Origin: Agathobacter sp. | GTDB taxonomy: Bacteria > Bacillota > Clostridia > Lachnospirales > Lachnospiraceae | Length of the DNA: 64,000 nt | Assembly: GCA_017409825.1 (NCBI GenBank) | Contig: JAFQRZ010000018.1 | Span: 1-64,000, forward strand | Direction: 5' to 3' | Shown: one piece after another, positions 1 to 8,785 of the stretch | Layout of the letters: each line of letters begins with the position of its first letter | How positions within the stretch are numbered: the stretch's first letter is position 1 | Notes under the pieces: generated by a model | What the model was told of the DNA's origin: nothing | What the model saw: only the letters and a program-made list of their open reading frames with translations | Databases searched by the model: none | Position numbers and translations under genes: made by a program

Positions 1-56
1 AGATAACTACGAATTATCCTTCAAAAACAATATTATACTATATGTACTATCAAACA

Positions 57-704
57 TTAATTCTCGTTGTTAGCGAATAACCTCTTTGCTTTTTCGACAA
101 CTTCTTTTCGCACCTTAATGGCATCCCTGCCCATCATTGCAAGGAAAACAAGTTCAACTCCCAATAAGATTATCAACAAATTCGAAAACACCCTTATATC
201 TTCATATGTACTCCACGCTTCACAAAAACGATATCCTAAGAAAACACTAATTGCAATACATATAGGAACTTGAGCTCCTGTCGTTAAAACAGCAAATCCT
301 AACTTTTTAAATGTACTGATATCTCTCATACCTTGATTCATTAAAAATACTTTTTCTCCCACAATATTATTTATCTTAGCCTCTAAATGCTGCAAATATC
401 CATTATTAATAAAAATACGAACCGTATATTTAAGCAAATTATAGAAAATAAAAAGACAGAAAAATGGCAATAATAAATACAATTTTGATATACCACTTTC
501 TATTGATTCTAAATAATAAATCAATATACCTAACGCAGCTAAAGGAATATCCACACCAGCTAAAAATTTTTCTTGGATACTATTGTTCTCCGCAGTGATG
601 TATTTAATTTGCTCTAAATACAAATCAACTTTTGTGATTTGTAAATCGGATAATCTTTTCTCTTGTGTAAGTTTTTCTTTTGTAGTTTTTTCACTCATAT
701 TCAT
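57..704 (-). CDS. Four-helix membrane protein of unknown function
   Basis: I do not recognise the family. The 215-residue protein has a charged soluble N-terminus (about residues 1-45), hydrophobic segments near 50-65 and 72-97, a soluble loop, two more helices near 135-157 and 168-192, and a basic C-terminal tail. It could therefore be an inner-membrane sensor or effector. Met3 has slightly better SD spacing (GGTG seven bases upstream) than Met1. It is the last gene of the AT-rich accessory block, downstream of the ATPase/HNH pair, but it has its own promoter with the palindrome at 773-786. Small multi-helix membrane proteins near ATPase/nuclease pairs are often effectors of defence systems; that role is inference only. 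Confidence 0.7.
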   Translation of the reverse strand: MNMSEKTTKEKLTQEKRLSDLQITKVDLYLEQIKYITAENNSIQEKFLAGVDIPLAALGILIYYLESIESGISKLYLLLPFFCLFIFYNLLKYTVRIFINNGYLQHLEAKINNIVGEKVFLMNQGMRDISTFKKLGFAVLTTGAQVPICIAISVFLGYRFCEAWSTYEDIRVFSNLLIILLGVELVFLAMMGRDAIKVRKEVVEKAKRLFANNEN

Positions 705-744
705 TCACCATAATAAAAATTCTTTTGCTTCATTTATTGCATAT

Positions 745-786
745 ATTATATCATTTTTAAAATTGGAACACTTACCATATATGGTA
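745..786 (-). promoter_or_regulatory. Promoter with palindromic operator, site 1
   Basis: A perfect 14-bp palindrome TACCATATATGGTA (773-786) is followed, reading the minus strand, by 22 nt and then a consensus -10 hexamer TATAAT (750-745). No TTGACA-like -35 is present; the palindrome sits where the -35 would be, centred about 41 bases before the predicted transcription start. It drives the membrane-protein gene at 57-704. Three near-identical arrangements occur elsewhere in the window. Confidence 0.75.
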
Positions 787-848
787 TTATTAATACAAAA
801 GAGAATAAGCACAACAGACCTTGCTTAATGTCCTTCTTTAACGATAAT

Positions 849-2201
849 CTATAACAAACTCACCATATGCTTCACCTTTTTAACTAAATCATTACTCATT
901 TTATAAAGTAACGTATTCATATCCCTTTTGTCTTCAGCATCATTATCAAATTGTACACCGTAAAGAAATTCGTCTATTTTCTTTTCATCATTCAGAACCT
1001 TTTTACTTCGAAGAAAATCCATAATGTCTTTCTTGTAGTTCCCATTTTCATATTTAAAAGCCTTAGCAAGCAAAGTGCTAGCATAAGGATTGTGAGTTTG
1101 ATAGACATCTTGTAACTTAAATAATCGAATACTATTATCTACTTTGGGTTCATGCCTTTCATTTTCGACTATAATCTTAACTAATTGAATATCATCACAA
1201 TTATTCATACTATAATAATTTAAAAGAAAATTTGGATTCGTATCGTCCAACGCCTCATATGAAAACCTTAATCCTTTATCATCATCTTCCCATGGATACA
1301 AATGTTCAGCATTTTTCGTTCCTTTAAACAAAGAATTACATGCATAGCAAGAAGGAATAAGATTAAATAATGAAATCTTTAACATTGGAAATGTTGCTTC
1401 TCTTTTATAGTGATCAAATGTTGCAGTTGTTCGCTTTTCTTTTTTTAGAACAGAAATATATTGTCTATTGCAATATGGACATACACTGGTTTTCATTAGC
1501 TGTGACAATAGAAATCGATTTTCTGCTGAACTTGCAATAAAACTTTTATAATCGAATACCTCATCAAAAAAAGCATGAAAAAAATCCACTTCTTTTGACC
1601 ATTTCTTCTTTAGATATTTATAATATGTAAGATTATTATTGATAATTATTTCTTTAAAAAATCGATTTTCATTAAAGATCGTAATAAAATCAACACCCTT
1701 TTTATCTAGAAATACCGTTATAATTTCTCTCCAGTTTATATACCACTCTGAAAGCTCAATTAATCGCTTGGATGTATCCTCAGACTTGAATATAATCCTT
1801 AAAATTTGCATGCTATAAAAAAATTTGATTTCTAACATGCATTCATCTATCATAAAGATATTTTGCAAATTACTTTGCTTCACTAACAGCAATCGGCTTA
1901 ACGTCACTTTATTAGGTGTAATTCTTGTACCAGTTGAGAAAGGATATCCTAAAAACTTCTGATAATAACTTTTAAAACTAGCTCCCTCCATTAAATTAAC
2001 TATATCTGAATATTTACTAATTAATCTCTCCAACTCTCTCTGTTCAATGAGTTGTTCTATCTCAACCAATGATTTCGTTTTTAATTTATTTAAATAATTA
2101 GTCTCTTTCAATTCATTTATCGCAGATTTTTGGCTTAACATATTAAAAAAAGCCAATATCAGTATTTTTTCTTCAATTGGTGTTAATCTAATTCGTATCA
2201 T
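849..2201 (-). CDS. HNH endonuclease of Septu/PtuB-like type
   Basis: A 450-residue protein with a C-terminal-half zinc-bound HNH nuclease core: CPYC (about residues 237-240), then FDHYK with the HNH His, then NLIPSCYACN followed by KG and a downstream YPW. This cysteine-flanked HNH layout is shared by PtuB and by the nucleases paired with ATPases in retron Ec78-type systems. The N-terminal ~230 residues are helical and not recognised, so the protein is about twice the usual PtuB length. Its start overlaps the 3' end of the ATPase gene by 14 bp, implying translational coupling. Likely role: DNA or RNA cleavage by a complex with the upstream ATPase during phage infection (inference from the family). 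Confidence 0.7.
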   Translation of the reverse strand: MIRIRLTPIEEKILILAFFNMLSQKSAINELKETNYLNKLKTKSLVEIEQLIEQRELERLISKYSDIVNLMEGASFKSYYQKFLGYPFSTGTRITPNKVTLSRLLLVKQSNLQNIFMIDECMLEIKFFYSMQILRIIFKSEDTSKRLIELSEWYINWREIITVFLDKKGVDFITIFNENRFFKEIIINNNLTYYKYLKKKWSKEVDFFHAFFDEVFDYKSFIASSAENRFLLSQLMKTSVCPYCNRQYISVLKKEKRTTATFDHYKREATFPMLKISLFNLIPSCYACNSLFKGTKNAEHLYPWEDDDKGLRFSYEALDDTNPNFLLNYYSMNNCDDIQLVKIIVENERHEPKVDNSIRLFKLQDVYQTHNPYASTLLAKAFKYENGNYKKDIMDFLRSKKVLNDEKKIDEFLYGVQFDNDAEDKRDMNTLLYKMSNDLVKKVKHMVSLL

Positions 2202-4251
2202 TTTTGCTAAGCTCCTTCTCTATTGCCTTTGCTTCTAATAAAAGTTCATTTGCTTTATCTCTAAGCTCTTTAACATATCTTCTCTTATCCATATAACTAT
2301 CTAATTTTTCTTTTAAAACGGTTCTTAATACTGGTTCATCAATTACATTAATATCTCGCCACAAGACAGCAAGAGTTTTTTCTGAAACCTCACTATTCAT
2401 ATCCAATATTTTCTTATGAATTTGTTCATATTTTGTTTGTGCAAACTTTCCTATAGGAATATCTATAAAGAATGCATCTCTTAAAATATCATAATAATTA
2501 CACATAAATCCATTCTTTGGATGAAAAGCTCGCATTCCCATCGTATCTTCTATATAATTGTCACACCAATTTATTTCACTGTTGCTATGCAATTCCCTCC
2601 ACTCTTTTGAGCATAAACAAAATACATTCGAGCGAGGAAAGTCTGTTACTAAAAAAGGCATATGGCTAGACAAAATGATCTGAAAAACATACTGTGGATA
2701 TCGTTTGTTTAAAAGTTCGATCAATGAATATAAAAATGATTGTGTCCATCGTAAATGCAATGTAAAATCTGGCTCGTCCATAATAATCAATATACTCTTC
2801 TTTTGCTGGGCTACCTTTACTTCTTCAATTAGAGAAAATAATCTCGCAAAAACATCTTTAATCAAACTATATTCACCTGTACTCATTTCACTAAATCTAT
2901 AGTTAACAAAATAGAAATTAGATTCCTTTCCATTCAATGATTTTTCTAATTCTTTTGTTGCTTTAATAAACTCAATAACTTTCGCCTTGCTTTTCCCACA
3001 AATACTACTTAACTGCAATTTACAGGAAACTCTCGTTAAAGGATTTCCCCTAATATTTGCATTAGAAAATACTTCTACTGGAATTGCATCTATTGCAGAA
3101 ATCACTCTTTCAAAATACGCTTTTTCAGGAGTTTCAGCAAAAATTACGTCTCTAATAATCATACATAAGAAGTTATATAATTCACTGCTAGTAGGATTAG
3201 ATAAACTGTTCATAAATTCTCTACAAAGTAATAGAATACCAGTATGCTTTTCATTACTCTCTGAAATTAACCTTGCAATAAAAGTAAGCATTGCATTAAT
3301 AAAGAACACACTTTTCAAATCTGCTCCTTCATGCATTAACTTCCTATAAGCAATTCGATAGCTTCCTCTCTTACTAGATATACAATTTTCACCTAGACCA
3401 AAACATTGATATAATTCAAATAATACATCTTTAAATTCTTGATTTTGAGCTTCATAAGAAGCTGTTGCCTTGATAATAAAATTAGGATATTTACTAATAA
3501 AGTGATAATTTGTACTTTCATAATCCATAACAAGAAAATCTAAAATATCTTCTATACCAGTATCACGTTTCGTATGTAAAAGCCATTTTCTAGAAATATA
3601 TATGGAACTATTATCGTCTGATACAAGTGGTAAATAAATACATTCCATTGGAAGCATTTCTGCAAAACTCGTCTTTAAATCTTCTAGTCTATATACTTCT
3701 TTCACAGAACCATATGTAAGTAATTTTTTATTTTTGCCTAATGTAACCAACCCGCAATACCCTGAAACCTTCTCACCTCTTCTATTCCCTTCATAAAAAA
3801 CAGAAACAACGGCATTTGTATCAGATACATCTTTTGTATTTATCTCCAAAAGGTCAGAACATGTCGTTTTTACGTAAAATAACGCCTGATTCTTAATGTA
3901 ATATATTAGGATATACTTCTGCGATGTATCATGTTCAATAATTTCCGTAGCACGAGCAACTATAAGACGCAATAATGTCGTCTTTCCAACTCCGTTTTCT
4001 CCCAGCAGTAATGAAATATTGGTAATATTATTATTATCATTAATCCTCCAGAAATCATCACTATAAATCTCCTCCTTTATTTCAAGATTTATCTTTTGAT
4101 TCTGATAATCGTATGTAAAATCAAATTTTGGTGACAGATTCATTGCAAAATGCTCCATACATTTGCCATCATTTTCTTCATTCATTTTATCAAAATATAC
4201 ATACACCAACTCTACATCAGATTTCTTAATTTCTTTTACATTCATAGGCAT
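2188..4251 (-). CDS. AAA/ABC-type ATPase of Septu/PtuA-like defence pair
   Basis: A 687-residue ATPase of the OLD/RecF-like AAA type. The Walker A motif GENGVGKTT is near residues 84-92, a Ser-rich signature (MSTGEYS) precedes Walker B (ILIIMDEPDFTLH), and the switch histidine follows in LSSHMP. The region between Walker A and the signature is long and helical, and a basic helical tail ends the protein. It is followed by an overlapping HNH nuclease gene, the gene order of Septu-type (PtuAB) and related ATPase/HNH systems, where the ATPase senses and the nuclease acts. AAGGA lies only three bases before Met1 but nine before Met3 (4245), so Met3 may be the true start. The promoter carries palindromic site 2. 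PARIS and OLD systems were considered, but the partner is not TOPRIM. Confidence 0.75.
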   Translation of the reverse strand: MPMNVKEIKKSDVELVYVYFDKMNEENDGKCMEHFAMNLSPKFDFTYDYQNQKINLEIKEEIYSDDFWRINDNNNITNISLLLGENGVGKTTLLRLIVARATEIIEHDTSQKYILIYYIKNQALFYVKTTCSDLLEINTKDVSDTNAVVSVFYEGNRRGEKVSGYCGLVTLGKNKKLLTYGSVKEVYRLEDLKTSFAEMLPMECIYLPLVSDDNSSIYISRKWLLHTKRDTGIEDILDFLVMDYESTNYHFISKYPNFIIKATASYEAQNQEFKDVLFELYQCFGLGENCISSKRGSYRIAYRKLMHEGADLKSVFFINAMLTFIARLISESNEKHTGILLLCREFMNSLSNPTSSELYNFLCMIIRDVIFAETPEKAYFERVISAIDAIPVEVFSNANIRGNPLTRVSCKLQLSSICGKSKAKVIEFIKATKELEKSLNGKESNFYFVNYRFSEMSTGEYSLIKDVFARLFSLIEEVKVAQQKKSILIIMDEPDFTLHLRWTQSFLYSLIELLNKRYPQYVFQIILSSHMPFLVTDFPRSNVFCLCSKEWRELHSNSEINWCDNYIEDTMGMRAFHPKNGFMCNYYDILRDAFFIDIPIGKFAQTKYEQIHKKILDMNSEVSEKTLAVLWRDINVIDEPVLRTVLKEKLDSYMDKRRYVKELRDKANELLLEAKAIEKELSKNDTN

Positions 4252-4292
4252 AAATCCTTTTCATCTAATCTCTTCTTAAAATTAACAACATA

Positions 4293-4332
4293 CTTATATT
4301 ATTTTTCTCCATCATACTTACCAAATATGGCA
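4293..4332 (-). promoter_or_regulatory. Promoter with palindromic operator, site 2
   Basis: On the minus strand TGCCATATTTGGTA (4332-4319) matches the shared palindrome at 12 of 14 positions. It is followed after 20 nt by a -10-like TATAAG (4298-4293) about 42 bp before the ATPase start. There is no recognisable -35. Spacing is 2 nt shorter than at the other three sites. Confidence 0.6.
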
Positions 4333-4476
4333 GTAAAAGAGTTTATTTATCAGTTACCACTTTGACCATCTCTCCTAATATAAAATTCTTATTTGGAGAC
4401 ACATACTACAGAAACACTATATGCCAGATTTATTATTTTTTATTTTCTTACATTTCATAATACATTCTTTGACTAA

Positions 4477-5349
4477 TTATAAATGTCTTCGTACAATATT
4501 CGTACTCTCAACTACACAATTATGATTATACAATTCATTCTCAATAAATGAAAAAATATCATTTCTATATTGTTTATATTCAACATCCACTAAATCATAT
4601 AGTCTTCTTCCGTTGCGAGTAAACATTACATTACCGACACAAATTAGTTCTCTGCTTTCAGGTGTTCCTTTTACGTTTACAACAATATTACCAGTTCTAA
4701 GGCGTCTAGGTCCTGTTAATGCATATCCAGGATCCGAATCACAACTAATAAGGCCTAAATATTCAAGATCTTTGAGCCTATCCCAAGTTATCTTAGAATC
4801 TTTATATGCAGTATGAGCTTCAGCAATAAATATAAATGGATGAACTTTATCATAATCTAAATCAAACCAACAAAATCTACAAAGATTACAAAACGACTCT
4901 GCTTGCTTTTTATCAATTATCGATAAAGTGTGAATCAGTGATCTACTTATAGAATTGGGAGAATTTATTTCCTCTGACAATATAGCAGCAAATATTTTTT
5001 GCATAGCTTCATCAGATACCAATTTTGCCTTTTCAAAGAAAAATGAGAACCAGTCATCATCCACTTCATCAATTTGTTTCTCAGGTAAGATATTAAATGA
5101 CGCTATTTCCGCTATCTTTTTACAATTTTTATATTCCTTTATTTGTTTTTTATAATTTATAAGAAAAAACTCTTTTTCTGCAATGGAATACTTATTAGAT
5201 GCCATTACCTCCTCAATTATCTTTTTATGCCCCTCTTGAATTGCTGCATCAATTCCTCTAGCTTGCAATAGAATTTGAACAACCTCTGTTATATTCCTTG
5301 CTGCTTCTGTTGTATTTTTTACAACCTCAGATGTATCTTTTGTATTCAT
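4477..5349 (-). CDS. DUF2806-like protein
   Basis: A 290-residue soluble protein resembling the DUF2806 family, whose function is unknown. It has an N-terminal amphipathic Thr/Val-rich repeat, then LLQARGIDAAIQEGHKKI (about residues 27-44). Next comes a helical segment with WFSFFFEKAKLVSDE and IFAAILSEEINSP (about 105-135), and a C-terminal alpha/beta part that could be a wHTH-like fold. No catalytic motif is visible. It is transcribed in the same direction as the ATPase/HNH genes but separated by about 230 bp that contain the site-2 promoter, so it is probably an independent unit. Members of this family are often found in accessory islands; participation in defence is possible but unproven. 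Confidence 0.6.
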   Translation of the reverse strand: MNTKDTSEVVKNTTEAARNITEVVQILLQARGIDAAIQEGHKKIIEEVMASNKYSIAEKEFFLINYKKQIKEYKNCKKIAEIASFNILPEKQIDEVDDDWFSFFFEKAKLVSDEAMQKIFAAILSEEINSPNSISRSLIHTLSIIDKKQAESFCNLCRFCWFDLDYDKVHPFIFIAEAHTAYKDSKITWDRLKDLEYLGLISCDSDPGYALTGPRRLRTGNIVVNVKGTPESRELICVGNVMFTRNGRRLYDLVDVEYKQYRNDIFSFIENELYNHNCVVESTNIVRRHL

Positions 5350-5579
5350 ATAATCTTTTCCACCATTTCGTTTTATATCAGAACAGTTTCTTGTATTTAA
5401 AAATATTAATATAAAATGTTTTTCCTTCTTTTAAATCAGAGTATATATCCAATAAAATTCGCATTCTTATTGTTTCATGAGGAAAAGTGTCTTCCTTTGT
5501 GTCTATACCGTATTAAAAGGACTATTTTTCTTCTATCGTATTTTTTCTTAAAACAGTATTCATTTTATAAAACATATTT

Positions 5580-6182
5580 CTAGCTAACTACATATAATTC
5601 ACCCGATTTATATAAACCTTTTTTTACATTTCCGCTCGTATATGATGGTGATTCAAATATTTTTTTACTACCAGTAAATCTGTCATGAGCTATAATATAA
5701 AATTTGAGGTAGGACGTTGACGTTATAGTTAATAAGTCTTCAAGTGTAAGTTGTTTCTTCTCTGCTTTGTCTCTTATTTTTTTAGGATAAATAGGACGTG
5801 CAAATTCAGACATCATATCTGAATCATTAAAACATATTCTTATCAATCCATCCGGATTCATATTGTTTTTCTCTTTGCGTTTTTTAAAAAGTGGTCTAAA
5901 ATCATAACTTACATTTAATTCTGCTATTTGAACACTATCTTTCATCAGTAAATCTGGCATAAATAATGTACAATACAAGTACATTTCAAAAATGTCTCTT
6001 TTTCCTGTATTTCTAAATTTAACCTTATATGTATACACTTCATCCTCGTGCATAGAATCATATTTACAAATTGTATCTGCAAACTTAATCTTAGGCACAA
6101 AAATTTTATACCAAACCAATGAAACAATTGCTGATGCAATACATCCTGAAACAAATCCTAAAAATAACCCTATATAATCCAT
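5580..6182 (-). CDS. Single-pass membrane protein, third gene of the ATP-grasp operon
   Basis: An unrecognised 200-residue protein with one N-terminal transmembrane helix (about residues 4-27), followed by a basic/aromatic stretch and a beta-rich domain carrying KVKFRNTGKRDIFEM, reminiscent of immunoglobulin-like folds. Its start is 12 bp after the stop of the second ATP-grasp gene, so it is almost certainly co-transcribed with the two ligases. It could anchor, sense or export whatever the ligases make. The 230 bp between its stop and the DUF2806-like gene holds no gene that I can see. Confidence 0.65.
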   Translation of the reverse strand: MDYIGLFLGFVSGCIASAIVSLVWYKIFVPKIKFADTICKYDSMHEDEVYTYKVKFRNTGKRDIFEMYLYCTLFMPDLLMKDSVQIAELNVSYDFRPLFKKRKEKNNMNPDGLIRICFNDSDMMSEFARPIYPKKIRDKAEKKQLTLEDLLTITSTSYLKFYIIAHDRFTGSKKIFESPSYTSGNVKKGLYKSGELYVVS

Positions 6183-6194
6183 TTTTCTCTTACC

Positions 6195-7196
6195 TTATCT
6201 TATATTTTTCTTTATGTATAAAATCACTTGACGATATAGTTCTTTTACATACTCTTCTTGTTTTTGACCTGTATATGCATAATTATCTAAGCCTGGAGCA
6301 CTATTAACCTCTAACACAATATAATCATCCAAACTACTACATAAATCCTTACACATAATATCAATACCACTAAGTTTCAAATTTAAATCATGTGCAATAT
6401 TTACACATAAATTTATATAATCTTGATGAATATTTTCTGTTAAATCTAAGCATTCACCGCCAGCAGATAAATTAGAAATATATCGCAACTTACACTTTTT
6501 ACCAGTTTCTAATATGGAATCATAACTATAACCAAGTTTTTCTATATTAGTTTGTAAATCAATATCATCAAAATTAATAATGGTATCTCTTCCATTTTCC
6601 TCAAAAAACTTTTGTCTTAAAAGTAATAATTCTCTAATTGAACTTACTCCATCACCGATTATACTTAAAGGAATTCGTTGGTAAGCAGAAATAACCTTGT
6701 CCCCTAAAACAACAACACGATAGTCATTATAATCGTAATATTTCTGAATTTGGAAAGTATTTGTTGTTTGGAAAATTAATTTTGCTGTCTCAATAAATTC
6801 ATCTATATCATACACTTTATATATGCCCCGTCCTTTAGATGAATCATTCAATTTCAAAATAGCGGGATACCCTATTTCATTGATAAACTTTATGCCATTT
6901 TCCATGCTATCCTCTAACTTATATCGTTTTCTCTTTTCATCCGAATAGACAACAGTATATAAAGGAACTTTATATCCAAACAAATCCAAAAAATACGACG
7001 TTAAAGATTTATTTTTTGTAATACGAGTTGACGAGACATAATTTAAATTGAAATTTACATCTTTTATAAAGAATTTCCTTCCATCGTCAAAAATCATTAC
7101 ACCAAACATGCCCCTAGATGGCTCTTCTTTAAATATAATATTTTCCTCTTCACAAATTTTTTTAATCAATGGAAAAATTAATTGTTTTCTTAGCAT
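6195..7196 (-). CDS. ATP-grasp ligase, CphA/GshF-like (second paralogue)
   Basis: A 333-residue ATP-grasp enzyme. Family landmarks visible are the nucleotide loop ILKLNDSSKGRGIYKV (about residues 131-146), YRVVVLGDKVISAYQR, and the cyanophycin-synthetase/GshF-type IIGDGVSSIRELL. These are followed by a metal-binding C-terminus ending in GIDIMCKD and LEVNSAPGLDN. Such enzymes form an amide between a carboxylate (via acyl-phosphate) and an amine, often adding amino acids to a peptide. The N-terminus (IKKICEEENI) is nearly the same as that of the upstream protein (IKEICEEENI), so the two are tandem paralogues. Both termini differ from D-Ala-D-Ala ligase, and there is no Mur ligase domain as in CphA. 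The substrate is unknown. Confidence 0.75.
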   Translation of the reverse strand: MLRKQLIFPLIKKICEEENIIFKEEPSRGMFGVMIFDDGRKFFIKDVNFNLNYVSSTRITKNKSLTSYFLDLFGYKVPLYTVVYSDEKRKRYKLEDSMENGIKFINEIGYPAILKLNDSSKGRGIYKVYDIDEFIETAKLIFQTTNTFQIQKYYDYNDYRVVVLGDKVISAYQRIPLSIIGDGVSSIRELLLLRQKFFEENGRDTIINFDDIDLQTNIEKLGYSYDSILETGKKCKLRYISNLSAGGECLDLTENIHQDYINLCVNIAHDLNLKLSGIDIMCKDLCSSLDDYIVLEVNSAPGLDNYAYTGQKQEEYVKELYRQVILYIKKNIR

Positions 7197-7211
7197 ATTT
7201 CACCATCCTAT

Positions 7212-8147
7212 TTATTGCATCATTTCTAAAATTGCCTCTCTATATATATTCTTTGCAATCTTATAAGTATTGTCATCTTGCTGCGAGAAATGTTCCATCA
7301 TTACACCGCTGTTAATTTCTAATACTTTATACTCACCATTACACTTAACAATATCAATGGATGCAAATCTAATATTCATTTTTTCAACTACATTGTAAAC
7401 AATTTCTTGAATATTTCGTATCACAATATCAGAGTCTTCTATTACTGCATAAGACCCCTTTCCTAAGTTATGCTTCCATCCTAGATAAAATATTTCATTT
7501 TCATCTAAGATTTTATAAAAATCCTTTTGTTCCATTTCATCTAATTTTACACTTTTACCATTTTCAATTTCTTTACAAACCAAATTAGCAATACTATGAA
7601 TCCCGTCTCCAATAATATATGGACGCTGCTTCACATAAACTAATTTAATTTCACCATTTAATACTATTGTACGATATTCATTTTCAATATCATAATATGG
7701 TGATATTGCCATAGCACGTGAAGACCTTTGAACTTTAAAAGCTGCATTTTCCAATTCATATTGATTTGAAACACAATATACCGAATTTCCTCCTGTACCA
7801 TTATTAGATTTACATACTAATTTTCCATATGTGTTTAATAGTTCGGTCATAGCAAGCCAATTTCCATTTTTTCCAACATACTTTTGATTTGTTGGTGACA
7901 TAAAAAATATATGTTCAATGTTAGGTATATTTAAAGCTGACATAACTTCACTTGCTGCACTTTTGTCACAACATATTGAATGAACTGAACATGTATTTAA
8001 TCCAAATTGATATCCTAGTATATAATTGTAAACTCCATTTTTATGTAACTTAAAAATCCAATCATAAGAAAATGATTCTATTTGAATATTTTCTTCCTCG
8101 CAAATTTCCTTAATTATTTTCACAAAATTTCTTTCTGAATTTTCCAT
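7212..8147 (-). CDS. ATP-grasp ligase, CphA/GshF-like (first paralogue)
   Basis: First gene of a three-gene operon. The reading frame is open back to 8222, but that ATG lies inside the -10 hexamer of the promoter. The likely start is the ATG at 8147, preceded by a strong SD (GGGAGG). This gives 311 residues. ATP-grasp motifs: LVCKSNNGTGGNSVYCV (nucleotide loop), YRTIVLNGEIKLVYVKQRP, IIGDGIHSIANLV, and a C-terminal IDIVKCNGEYKVLEINSG metal-binding strand. It is a paralogue of the next gene, 15 bp downstream. Paired ATP-grasp ligases occur in peptide-tailoring and peptide-building pathways, but no precursor peptide gene is visible here. The promoter carries palindromic site 3. Confidence 0.75.
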   Translation of the reverse strand: MENSERNFVKIIKEICEEENIQIESFSYDWIFKLHKNGVYNYILGYQFGLNTCSVHSICCDKSAASEVMSALNIPNIEHIFFMSPTNQKYVGKNGNWLAMTELLNTYGKLVCKSNNGTGGNSVYCVSNQYELENAAFKVQRSSRAMAISPYYDIENEYRTIVLNGEIKLVYVKQRPYIIGDGIHSIANLVCKEIENGKSVKLDEMEQKDFYKILDENEIFYLGWKHNLGKGSYAVIEDSDIVIRNIQEIVYNVVEKMNIRFASIDIVKCNGEYKVLEINSGVMMEHFSQQDDNTYKIAKNIYREAILEMMQ

Positions 8148-8220
8148 CTCTACACCTCCCAAAAATATTTCTCTCGCACCTTCAAATTTACATACAATTA
8201 TCCCATTGTATTTTGGAACC

Positions 8221-8262
8221 ATTATACTCTTCTGAATTTCCCAATGCTTACCATATATGGTC
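8221..8262 (-). promoter_or_regulatory. Promoter with palindromic operator, site 3
   Basis: TACCATATATGGTC on the plus strand (8249-8262; 13 of 14 palindrome positions) is followed on the minus strand by exactly 22 nt and a consensus TATAAT (8226-8221). No -35 hexamer is seen. The predicted transcript would begin near 8214 with a leader of about 67 nt, which rules out the long reading-frame start at 8222. Confidence 0.75.
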
Positions 8263-8417
8263 GTAATCGCGTAGAAAATGAGGTCTATAGATTGTTCAAA
8301 TTACACAAAATCAACTTTTTCTTTATATTAATGCTATTAGGTTAGCTAAATTAATTGACAAATTTACACATACTAATATTAATCTAGATACAATATCTCA
8401 TGTTGTTAACCTATGTT

Positions 8418-8458
8418 CAAAAAAGCCCATGCACCTGCTCTTTCACAAGTACATGGAC
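8418..8458 (-). terminator. Rho-independent terminator-like hairpin
   Basis: Minus strand GTCCATG (8458-8452), a loop of about 20 nt, CATGGGC (8431-8425), then a run of six T. There is no recognised gene immediately upstream on the minus strand, so it may be the relic end of a lost gene, for example at an element boundary. Confidence 0.5.
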
Positions 8459-8498
8459 CTCTATATTCATCTTGATATTTAACATGTCATGTTAATGC

Positions 8499-8522
8499 TA
8501 CTACACACTTTACTACACACTT
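8499..8522. repeat. Perfect tandem 12-bp direct repeat
   Basis: TACTACACACTT occurs twice back to back. It lies in the 560-bp gene-free stretch 8223-8785, close to a 15-bp near-palindrome (TAACATG T CATGTTA, 8480-8494). The rest of that stretch holds palindromic site 3, one terminator-like hairpin and otherwise nothing I can assign. Such repeats can be recombinase or replication sites at the edge of an integrated island, but no integrase is in view. Confidence 0.5.
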
Positions 8523-8785
8523 TTTGCACTAAACTACATTATTTTACATCAAATTACGATAAGTTGTTATTTATACCAAAAGTCCATAATTCCAGTAAAA
8601 TCAAGCATTTACAGGACTTTGAAGGAGTTCTAAAATGGAAGCCACCATAAATTCAATAAACTCGTGCTTATATGCAGATTTTTCACTTACACGAAGAGAA
8701 ACTTTTCAATTTGACAGCTATGTCCCATTTTCTCTATTGTTTTTTTATATAAACTATAATTAACAAACAAAAGGAGCCTACACAA

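Noticed and set aside
5580-8147. Graspetide (microviridin-type) cluster
   Set aside because: Two ATP-grasp enzymes are present, but their motifs are CphA/GshF-like and no precursor peptide frame is visible.
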